The notes under the pieces are model-generated. The model had not been told where the DNA came from. It saw only the letters and a program-made list of their open reading frames with translations, and did not search any database. Both the position numbers and the translations under genes were made by a program. Positions 20,576 through 29,628 of a stretch of 64,000 bases of DNA are shown piece by piece. Position 1 is the first letter of the stretch. The number at the start of each line of letters is the position of its first letter. This stretch comes from Cryoendolithus antarcticus (lineage: Eukaryota > Ascomycota > Dothideomycetes > Cladosporiales > Cladosporiaceae). The DNA lies in the NCBI GenBank assembly GCA_002077065.1, contig NAJO01000004.1, positions 496,001-560,000 on the forward strand, given 5' to 3'.

Positions 20576-21541
20576 ATGCCGCCCGAGATCAAGAGATACA
20601 AAATCACCGAGCCCTGGCTCAACACCCACTGCAGTCTCGGCGAAGGACCGTACTGGGAATCCTCGACCAATACCCTCCGCTTCGTGGATATCATAAAGAA
20701 GCGGCTGCACTTCGTCCCGCTTACAGGCTCCCTCGACTCCCTCAAGACCCATCAGCTAGACTACTCCATCGGCACGACAGCAAATATCGAAGGCAACGAT
20801 GACGAGCTTATAGTTGGTGGCCAGCTGGGTTACGGGATCTTCACTCCCTCGACGGGAGACCTGCGATGGATACAGAAGTTCTGGAGCGACGCGGAGAGGA
20901 AAGAGGATGGGCATACAAAGGGATACACGAAAGAGGAGAGGATGCGGGCTAACGACGGGGCTATTGACAAGAAGGGAAGATACTGGGTAGGTACTATGAA
21001 TGATCCGACGCTCGTGGACATCACGGATGAGGGTGTGCTGTTCAGATTGGACTCGGATCTGAGTATACACCGCATGAAAGAGAGCGTCAGCATACCCAAT
21101 GGCACTAGCTGGACGCCAGGCAACGACCGGATGTACTTCACAGACTCGCCAACAAAGACTATCACGCTACAGCCTTTTGATCAAGAGACTGGAAAGCCGG
21201 ACTGGGACAAGGCAAAGGTTTTCTTCACGTGTCCAGTCGAGGGAGGCGTGCCGGACGGGCATTGCCAGGAGGCGGAGGGGTGTTTCTGGATCGCGTGCTT
21301 CGGGACTGGGCGAGTGTATCGCGTGAATGTCGAGGGTGAAATCGTTGCTGAGATTGAGCTTCCGACGAGGTGCGTGACGTGTCCTGCGCTTTGCGGAACG
21401 GAGTTGGTGATCACGAGTGCATCGGAGGAAGATCCGGAGAAGTACCCTTGGAGTAAGGAATATGGCGGTGCGGTGTTCAAGATCGACGTCGGTGTCAAGG
21501 GTGTGCCACTGAACAAGTTTAAGATGAGCGTGAAGGCATGA
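20576..21541 (+). CDS. SMP-30/gluconolactonase/regucalcin family protein
   Basis: Intronless, 322 aa, the usual length for this six-bladed beta-propeller family. Metal-site residues can be picked out by motif: Glu in SLGEGPYWES, Asn in SIPNGTSWTPGNDRMYFTDS with the Asp at its end, and Asp in GVPDGHCQEAEGCFWIA. ANDGAIDKKGRYWVGTM is the second characteristic strand-turn. Members hydrolyse sugar lactones (gluconolactone and relatives) with a divalent metal; in fungi several act in pentose or uronate catabolism, so the exact substrate is open. I start at ATG 20576; a GTG three codons upstream is in frame but not a likely eukaryotic start. No signal peptide is visible, so the protein is probably cytosolic. 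No other sugar-metabolism gene is nearby. Confidence 0.9.
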   Translation: MPPEIKRYKITEPWLNTHCSLGEGPYWESSTNTLRFVDIIKKRLHFVPLTGSLDSLKTHQLDYSIGTTANIEGNDDELIVGGQLGYGIFTPSTGDLRWIQKFWSDAERKEDGHTKGYTKEERMRANDGAIDKKGRYWVGTMNDPTLVDITDEGVLFRLDSDLSIHRMKESVSIPNGTSWTPGNDRMYFTDSPTKTITLQPFDQETGKPDWDKAKVFFTCPVEGGVPDGHCQEAEGCFWIACFGTGRVYRVNVEGEIVAEIELPTRCVTCPALCGTELVITSASEEDPEKYPWSKEYGGAVFKIDVGVKGVPLNKFKMSVKA

Positions 21542-21862
21542 GAAACTTCGGTCCTGGGCCCTAGAGACCGCTACAAACAAGTTTTCAAAGCTCAGGGACT
21601 TGAGAAGTCTCAATCTGCTCCTCGCCCAAGTGACCACCGTACAGCTCTCAAGGTGCACTTCCGATCATCCCTCATGCCGAATCTTGACAGTCTGTACCCA
21701 GAGGTGCTGAGCATCGCTTGGTCAACACTTTGGCTCTCAGCATAACTGACTCACACCACACGACACACCTCGTTGTGCCGTCAAGAGTCACCTAATCGTG
21801 AGCGTGAGCACCAACTCACCAGCCCCCTCGAGTTGACTTTGGACTTTTCCCAAAAAGCCCCC
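21542..21862. other. Convergent 3' region, nothing recognised
   Basis: About 320 bp between the ends of the SMP-30 gene (+) and the small membrane-protein gene (-); presumably both 3' UTRs. Confidence 0.45.
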
Positions 21863-22513
21863 TCAAGCCCTCTTCCTACCCCTCCCCCTCTCTCCAAACC
21901 CCACTGCCAACGTTACAGCCCCCGCCACAGTGAGGAACACATTCACCCAAACGCCGATGCCCATAGCAGGCGTGTAATGCGTTTTCTTCGCATAATGCGC
22001 CCAAGCTCCAAAACTCGTCGTGACATGATGGAACATCGTCACGGCCACGAGAGCTTTGGCGTAAGGCTTCGCAGACTTGGAGGCTGGAGAGGCTGAGCCG
22101 GGGAGAGGGACCAGACCGGACATGGTTAGAAGAAGGAGTGCGATGGTGAGGAGTTGCCAGCCGTCGGTCCAGATGTTGTAGAGTTCGAGGTCTGACTGCG
22201 TGTTAGACATAAGCCCAGCACATGGTTCCTATGGGTATGGACTCACCACTGGCAGCTAGCACGGGCTGAGTTGGAGGGCGAAACCATTCTGCAACTCGAG
22301 GTGGGTCGACGAGTCGACATGCACCGCGGATGGCGTACCAGAAAGCGGTACCTGATTGACGTTAATTAGTGAGTGGTTTCGGTCGTCAACTCGAAGCGAC
22401 GTGGACATACCGTAGACGTATGCTTGATATACCTGAATGTTCCTGGTCAGCCATTGGGTTCATGCATATGACTACCAACATCAAATTGCTAGCACCGCAC
22501 TTACTGCAGACAT
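21863..22513 (-). CDS. Small multi-pass membrane protein with two tiny leading exons, unknown function
   Basis: Reconstructed as four exons: 22513-22505 (9 nt), 22432-22411 (22 nt), 22351-22247 and 22191-21863, total 465 nt and 154 aa. Donors are GTAAGT, GTATGT and GTGAGT; acceptors are TTCAG, ATCAG and GTCAG. The joined protein runs MSAVYQAYVYGTAFWYAIRG, then a VDPPRVAEWFRPPTQPV loop, ASDLELYNIWTDGWQ, and hydrophobic segments LLTIALLLLTMSGLV, ALVAVTMFHHVTTSFGAWAHY and GVWVNVFLTVAGAVTLAVGF, ending in a basic RGRGRKRA. I predict three to four helices. Reading through any intron breaks the frame, which supports splicing. I do not recognise the family; the topology is loosely like small ER scaffolds such as Erg28, but I see no motif match and do not claim it. 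Confidence 0.72.
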
Positions 22514-23092
22514 GATTACGGTCTATGAGCTCTGCAGCGGCTATTAAGAGCTGCTGTATACGTGGAGGTGAAAGGCTGATTGCTTGCCCTTCCACAACGG
22601 AGAAGTTGCCTACACGATATTACGTTGCTACACGCCATGTTGTTCCACCAAGACACCCCGCGGCTGCCCGGCTGGTCACTTTTGCGTCATAAGAGTGGCC
22701 ACGCACGCGAGCACCAGGATAAACAGCACTGCATGAGAGGCACTGCATAGAACTGTTGAAACGCAGATCGTTCACGCAATGTAGTTGGCAATCAACAGAG
22801 CTACGGAAGTCACGATGGACGTACGGTACGGAGTGTCCTCGACACATCGTGGAAGTTGACCTCCCTCGCTTCATCCTGCAATACAAGTAAAGTGCCTCCC
22901 TAAAGTAGCCGTGAATGTGTTGCGCTATGCGCACGACGACTGTATGTTAGAGTAGGGTATATGTGACAATCCCGCTCCCATAGCCCGATGCATATTCTAT
23001 CATGCGCCGGGAACGACGAACTCAGACCCAGTGCATTCATTGCGTAGCGCGCGATATTCAGACAATGGCCCGTCACCGTCTGCAGCGACAGT
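22514..23092. other. Intergenic, nothing recognised
   Basis: About 580 bp between the 5' end of the membrane-protein gene (-) and the 3' end of the DnaJ gene (-). Should hold the promoter of the former and the 3' UTR of the latter. Open frames are short and featureless. Confidence 0.45.
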
Positions 23093-24684
23093 CTACTTGG
23101 GCAGAGGGGCTTTCTCGTATGGCGGTGGAGCTCCGTCTGGCACCTTCTCGGCCTTCGCGTGCTTGTGGTCGTGCTGCTTGGGCTCATGCTTGTCCTTCTT
23201 CTTCTCCTTCTTCGCAGTGGCCTCGGCCATAAGCTGCTCGAAGGCCATGTAGTCGCCCTCTTCATCTGGGTCTCGTTGTGCCTGTGAGATCATGTGTCAG
23301 TCACTGCGCATGATACAAATGAACGACCGACAGTGCGACTCACCTTCGCAAACAGCTCCCCAACAACCAATAGCGCATGTGCCCGCTCAATCCGCTTCTC
23401 CATCTTCACCTTCTTATCGTAAAGCACGGAATCTGCAACATCTCGCAGCACACTCTGGATCTCGAATTTGCTGCCTCTCCACGCAGCAGCCAGAATCTTG
23501 CCAGTCACTCTCTTCTCGTACTCTGCACGTTTCTCGTCCGTCCAATCCTCGCCACCCTTCTCCTCTGCCTTCGCCATCTCCTCAATCTCCATCTGTGCTT
23601 GTATGGCAGACGAGACTGTACCCCACGTGTCCTTCACCATAGATCCCTTGTCCTTCAGTCGTGAGAAGAAGCCTGACACGCCACCAATGATAGGCTTCTG
23701 TGACTTGATGAACGTGCTTGCTTTCGCGAGGTAGGTCTGCCCAATAGCGTGCATGATCTCAAGACCGAAAGATTCCATCTTGAGGTTCTCCACTTCTAGT
23801 CGCATCTTTTCCCGGAAAGCCTCTGTGACATCCTGGCCCTTGTCCGTTTCAGTCCAGACGCTCACGCGATCAACGAGCTTCTTACTAAGTGTCGTGATAC
23901 GCTCTTCTCTTATCTTCCTTCGTTCCTCTTCGAACGCTGCGAGCTCTTCGCGTTGCTCTTTCGTGAGGCCACCCTTCTTCTTCTCCTTCTCACGAAGCTT
24001 CTGCTCTGCCTCCGTCATGCCCGCTGCTGTCGCCGCGGCGTCCTCCTCCGTCTTGTCCTGAATAGCCAGCCGTGTAGGTACACCTTTTGGCCGTGGCGTC
24101 GATGTGCCTGACGAAGACTGTGCCGCACTATCTCGTATGGGTATCTCCGCTGTGGCTGCGCCGGCTGTCGCCGAATGATCTGTCTCCTTCTCCGTCTCCA
24201 CCACCACTGGTTTCGGTGCCGTCGTTCCGGAAGCAGATCCACTCGTACTCTCACTTGTGACCTTCGCTGCCGTAGCCTCTGCGTTGATCGCTGCTTCTGC
24301 CGGGGTCAACCCCTCCTCCTCCATCTCCTTCGTGCTAATCTCCATACTCCGTGTCAGATCCTTCATCAAGCTGATCTCTCCGATCCAGTCCGCGAATGCC
24401 TCCCCACCGAAGATCATGGTGAAGAACTCGCTAGGGTCCTCGAACCCAGAGTCGGGCTTTGCGCCCTCCTTGCCGAGTTTGTCATATTGCTTGCGTAGGT
24501 CTGGGTCTGAAAGGACTTGGTAGGCTTCGCCGACTGCTTGGAACTTCTCGTGGGCGGTCGGATCGTCGGGGTTCTTATCGGGGTGGAGCTTTATGGCTTG
24601 CTTGCGATATGCTTTCTTGATCTCGAGTTCTGAGGCTGTTGGGGGAATGCCCAGGGCATCGTAGTATGCGGTGTCTACCACCAT
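23093..24684 (-). CDS. DnaJ (Hsp40) protein with DnaJ-X domain, Caj1/Djp1-like
   Basis: Two exons, 24684-23344 and 23281-23093 (509 aa), joined over a 62-bp intron (GTGAGT...CTCACAG). The J domain is at the N-terminus: [35 protein letters not shown] with HPD at 34-36, and [16 protein letters not shown]. It is followed by the DnaJ-X segment, [20 protein letters not shown] and, after a Ser/Thr/Pro linker (about 165-260), [38 protein letters not shown] and [17 protein letters not shown]. The tail is Lys/His-rich. No zinc-finger or Gly/Phe region is present, so it is a class III J-protein. Yeast relatives Caj1 and Djp1 assist Hsp70, Djp1 in peroxisomal/ER-SURF protein import. Start ATG 24684 places the J domain at residue 5, as in relatives. 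Confidence 0.9.
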
Positions 24685-25144
24685 CGCGGCGGAGCGGGAG
24701 GGTATGGGGGTAGGGGAGGGGTGGGTATAAGAAGTGAAGTGAGGGATCTGTTGTGAAGGCAGCAAATATGAGCGTTGGGCGCAGCAATGACGTGCAAACG
24801 GTCGCACTTGCACGTGAAAGAGTCAAAAGTCTGGCCGCCAAGGTATGCCTCGCGTTCTTCAATTGCACTCGAATGTTCCCTGGTCGTGCGTTATTATACA
24901 ACTTCAGACAGGACGATGGATCCTCTTGATGCTTGGTGAGATACTCAATATCGATGAGCTTGTAGACGACGCAACAGTAAGTGTACCTCTACGTATCTCC
25001 GTTGCCTTTACATGTTCCCTATCGGAAGAAGCAATCGGTCCTGATGTGGCGTCAGACATCGACGACTGATCCGTACAAGGCCGGAAAGGAAGTGCGCAAG
25101 ATCGTGTACTGGGGAAGGCGGTCACTCTTTCGAAACGGCCAACG
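24685..25144. promoter_or_regulatory. Shared promoter region of DnaJ (-) and LisH-WD40 (+) genes
   Basis: 460 bp between two divergent ATGs. Short open frames occur but nothing with protein character. I found no clear TATA box or heat-shock element array by eye. Confidence 0.45.
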
Positions 25145-26630
25145 ATGCCTGCCAGTGACTCTCCTGCGATCATCGTAGCGCGATACCTAAGGGCAAATGG
25201 TCTCAACGAGGTACATTGTCATTTCACGTTGCTGGCCAAGAACGCCATACTGAACGATAGTAGTCATACGATGCATTCATTGCCGAAGCCGGATTACCAG
25301 CAGATGCTGGAACGGTGGGCAAAGGCGATTTGACGCTTGAAGTCTTGCTCGAAGAGAAGAAGGCTTTCGACCTGTCTGCTCAGTTCGAAAAGCTAGCGAC
25401 GGATGATGGCGACAAGGGCTGGAGTGAGCCTTGTAAGCAGATGATTTCCTGCGAGTGTTGAATCGCAAAGTGCTAATCTAATCTAATCTAGCGCCTAGCA
25501 CTGTCACAGAGATCGATGATCTGCCCTCAAGCTCCAACATCTTACAAGTGGCAATCGCTCCTGTCAAGTATCAGGGCGAGGTTCAACCTCTACTTTTGGT
25601 CTCGACTGCGGACCGTCGATTGTCGATTCTCGATGGACGATCCGCTGAGCTACGAATGTCATGGACCACCATACAAGATGCACCAATACTATCGACAGTC
25701 CCTTTCCGGGACACCCACCTACTTGTCTCATCAATGTCTGGTCAGCTCGTACTCGTTGACATGACAGGGCAGGTCGTTGAGAAGCGGCGCGATCACACCA
25801 AGTATGTCGTCCAGATCGCGATTTCTCAAGACACAGACCATCCCTTGATCGCCACGGCCGGCTGGGACAACAAGGTCAACATCTATAGCCCCTCCCTCGA
25901 CTTGCCACCAAAGATTGGAGAACCTACGGCAAGCATAACCTTGCCCACGAAGCCGGAGAGCATTCTCTTTCTCCAACACCCAGATTCGGATGAGCCAATC
26001 CTGGTACTAAGCCGAACGGACTCAAGCCACCTCCACTACTACACCACCTCCTCCCCACCCCGCTACTTAGGCCGACAAAACCTCGCTCCTCACTCCAACG
26101 CCTGGGTATCCTTCACCCCTTCATCCATGTCAATCTGTCCCACAGATCCGACACTCGTAGCCGTTGCCACTTCCGCAGTCCCCTCGATGAAGCTCCTCAT
26201 CGCCCGTCTGCTGATCCCCTCCTGGGAAGGCGAGCCAATTCTCCCCAATGCAGAGCTCGTCACGCTGCGAACGTCTCTACTAGACGACAACCCCAACGCC
26301 TCAGGCACGCAAGCCTCGCAAGCCCGCGCCGCGCTACTGGTAGCAGACCGCGAGCATGCTGCTATACTCATCCACTGCACAACTTTGGCGCCGCAGACAG
26401 CGTATTCGACGCCAGCTGTGGTCTGGCGGCCGGATGGTAGCGGTGTGTGGGTGAATGGCGATGATGGCGTGATTCGAGGGATCGAGGTCAGCACTGGGAA
26501 GATCGTGGCCACGCTGAAGGGCCATGAGCCGGGGAGTAAAGTGCGGTGTCTTTGGGCTGGGGAGGTAGCGGAGAAGGAGGTGCTCGTAAGTGGAGGTTTC
26601 GATCAGAAGTTGATACGCTGGGAGGTATAG
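25145..26630 (+). CDS. LisH-WD40 protein, function unknown
   Basis: Three exons, 25145-25210, 25264-25432 and 25492-26630 (457 aa). Introns are 53 and 59 bp; the second has three tandem CTAAT units just before its acceptor. The N-terminus is a LisH dimerisation motif, SPAIIVARYLRANGLNE joined to SYDAFIAEAGLP, then a helix LTLEVLLEEKKAFDLSAQFE. From about residue 90 follow WD40-type blades: LLLVSTADRRLSILDG, HLLVSSMSGQLVLVDMTG, IATAGWDNKVNIYS, AVVWRPDGSGVWVNGDDG and the closing GGFDQKLIRWEV. LisH-WD40 proteins usually act as subunits of larger assemblies (ubiquitin ligases, dynein regulation, chromatin). I cannot name this one. The start is set by the LisH motif; the residues before it are only MPASD. 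Confidence 0.83.
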
Positions 26631-26695
26631 CGCCTGTGATGAAGTGATGATGGCACCGCATGGCTTGCATGACTACGGACGTACACTCAAGACCT

Positions 26696-28821
26696 TCACA
26701 ACTTCGCAGCTATTCTCCTCAACTCCTCCACCCCCTCCCCTTTAACAATCTCCTCACTTCTGTAATCCGAATTGAACACCACCTCGTTCAGCGGGTTTTG
26801 CCTGTGCGCCCGATCGAACAGATCCTCGTACACCTTACCGTCGTACCTTCCCAATGCACTGTCGAGTAGGAAGTCAGGAATGCTCCAAGCATCTACCAGA
26901 TTCACTGCGTGCGGTCGGATCTCCGCCATCAGAGATTGGATGGCATCGGGCAAGCGGTCGAGATCGGTTTCTTTGAGAGCTTGGGATTTCGAAAAGTCGC
27001 GTGCGTTGTTATCGATTGTGTAGTAGGCGAAGAGGCGGAAGAGGCGGGTTAGATGATCTTTCAGCGTTGGCGAGAGATTGGCGGCCGTGTCGTGAATGGC
27101 ATTGTAGAAGTTTGAGACGAGGAGGGACTCGGACTCGGCGTTCGAGACTTTGCGGAGCTGCAACAGCAGACTGTTCCAAGGCTTCTTCTCCACGTTCCGG
27201 GCCTGATGAGCAAGGTAGGACAGGTATCGGCTGCGCCGAGTAAAGGCGAAGACGATATCTTCGTCGGAATTGAAGATTGCGTGGTCTGAGGGCCGCGCAG
27301 TGTCGCGGTTGCGCAGATACTCCCGACACGAGCGCTCGACCTCATCCTGCGGCTCGCCCTTTCCGGCAACGGCTGCTTCCATGCGTTTGATGAGATAACT
27401 AGCAGTTTGCTGCGTTATCATCCAGTTATCGCCTTCTACAGTCGGTTTCGACAGGTAATCGGCGTTCAGCTGGATCAGACCGCTTCCTCCGCCAAAGCCG
27501 TGGCCTCCGAGCGCACGACGACAAGTCTCGATGCCGTTGGCTGCGTAGTCTGTACACAGGCTCTTGAGTCCGGAGGACTGACTATGTAGTTCTGCGAGCT
27601 TACTGAAGTCGCCTTTTGTGATGTCTGCACGGGTGCGGGCGTAGAGCGCTTGCATGGCTGCGCCTGTGTAGTGGAGGGCGAAGGCCGTAGCCAGTAAGGG
27701 CAGAATGCGGATCTGCACGGTCGGGTAGTCTAGGACAGACAATTCTGGCGCAGTCCTACTATCGTCGTCGCGGTTGGAAAACTGTCTCCTGAGAGCTGTG
27801 TAGCGGACTGCAACAGTCACGGCTCGAGCAAGTACAAGACGAGCGTGCATCACGATCGCTGCTCGGACTGCTGTCAAACTGCCGTAGACGACTGCTGGGT
27901 TTGCGGGCTTCGAGTAGGTGCCAGTGTTTGCGTCGATTCGAGAGTAGTTCGAGAGCATAGCATTATGTGGCACCCGCACGCGGTCGAAAAGCATGTACCC
28001 GTTGTCCATCGGTGCGTAGCCGTACTTTGGGCCGATGTCGCCGACTGCTATGCCTGGTAGTGGTAAGTGAGTCTTCATATCGCGTATCTGGACGATGAAA
28101 GGGTGTGGGCCGTGGTTGATCAACTCGGCCGAGCTTGGCGACTTTGGCACTAGCAACTGTGCGACGACAATGGCGTGGTTCTCAGTCCGTCCCATAGAGC
28201 CATTCCACCACTTGCTGGCAGTCAAGGTAGGACTATGCAGCACGAACTCCTGCGTCTTTGGGTCCCACTGGGCTTGACACTCAATTCCTCGAACGTTACT
28301 GCCATGACCAAGCTCCGTCCTGATAAAAACATTAGCCATGGTCAGAGTTTCGCTACTCTCGGCAACACAACTCACTGCGCGTAACATCCGACAACCTCCC
28401 AGTTTTCTGCCCTTTTCAGCCACTGAGCCCTCTGCTTTTCATCACCTTGCTCTCGGATAGTATTGATGAACATGCTCGTATGCACCATATACGGGCTCAC
28501 ATCGTCGCAGAGATACGTAGCCATCTCCTGATCATCGATCGACCAGTGATGCTCATCAGCAAGTCGACGCAGCTTCTTTGCACGAGCCAGCCCAAGTCTA
28601 TAGCGTTCTGGCCTGGAGAGATTGGACTGCTTGACCTTGCGGAATAGCGGGTCCCTCTGCAGGTATGGCAGGATGCGGGCTTGACACTCGAGATGGCCTG
28701 TAGATTGGAACAGGTGCTGGGTTAGTCGCTGAACTGGGACGTCTGAATTGGTGCGGTCGCTTGCCAGAATGGAAGGACCCAAGGGCTCAGCAGGCTTGAG
28801 CTTGTCCGTGAAGTCCGCCAT
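26696..28821 (-). CDS. Peroxisomal acyl-CoA oxidase
   Basis: First step of peroxisomal beta-oxidation: FAD-dependent oxidation of acyl-CoA to trans-2-enoyl-CoA with release of hydrogen peroxide. Two exons, 28821-28376 and 28319-26696 (689 aa), 56-bp intron inside the codon for Gln149 (GTGAGT...TATCAG). Family motifs: YAQTELGHGSNVRGIE (147-162) at the flavin site, PKYGYAPMDNGYMLFDRVRV, RRALGGHGF and PTVEGDNWMITQQ, whose Glu (about 444) is at the catalytic-base position. Length is typical (about 690). The protein ends AAKL, a type 1 peroxisomal targeting signal. It is divergent from an acyl-CoA synthetase gene that also ends in a PTS1. The start ATG 28821 begins MADFTDKLKP; the open frame extends 19 codons further but without another ATG needed. 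Confidence 0.95.
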
Positions 28822-29628
28822 GATCGCAGTTGATGGTAACGTTTGGCGCAAAGTCGTTGTACCGTGGAAACTTGACAAACAGGCTTACTAGCTGGATTGT
28901 GGCGGCGACCTGCGCCGTGGACACCAGCAAGAGAAGATACTGTGTAGCGATGCGAGAATTGATCCCTGCGCTGACCCCGGGAAGCTTGGTCGTTGAAGTG
29001 ACAGGTTAACGAATGCAATCTGTCATCAATGTTTTCGTTCGATAGTGCAAGTGCAATGCGGTCGGAACAGATTCTCCAGTCTGTCAGTCCAGCATAGATA
29101 CTAAAGGTCGCTCAGACGATCGAAGTCTTGTTAGCCGAGGGTCCCTTCAGAAGAGGTCAACAGACTACCCTCCAGGCAGCACTTGGAGTGTCCGCGAAGC
29201 TTCGATCTCAAAGTCGCTCACGACGTCGATAGTGCCCGTAGGTATGTCTATTGCCGCGAGCTCGGTTAATTATATTGATGTCCAGCATCGTCGTTGACAT
29301 GTCTTAACCCCGGCAATGATTGATCGACGCCGAACGCGGGGCAAGATCTGGGGACAAGCTACTATTCCCGAGGCCAACTCACCATAATGACGATGGACGA
29401 ATGCCTGTAGCAAAACCAACGACACACTCGGTGTACACGTTGTGAAGTTATCGGCCGCTCAGACTCGGATCAGACAGTCGCATATGGTCCAGTCCAATTC
29501 TCCTGTAGTTGCGGCAGGGCATGCTCAGCGTTCTCAAGCAACGATGTTATTGAAGTGAGCCTCGCTGCACTTATCATCACCCAACTTAGAACTCGTGGAG
29601 TTGATAGAGGTCCGACTGCCAATCCGCG
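28822..29628. promoter_or_regulatory. Divergent promoter of the two peroxisomal genes, with two CCGAGG motifs
   Basis: 807 bp between the acyl-CoA oxidase ATG (minus) and the acyl-CoA synthetase ATG (plus). CCGAGG occurs exactly at 29135-29140 and 29368-29373, both in the same orientation. CCGAGG/CCTCGG is the core bound by the fatty-acid-responsive Zn2Cys6 factors FarA/FarB of Aspergillus and CTF1-type factors. About 0.4 occurrences would be expected by chance in this length on both strands, so two is suggestive, not proof. No convincing open frame is present. Confidence 0.55.
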
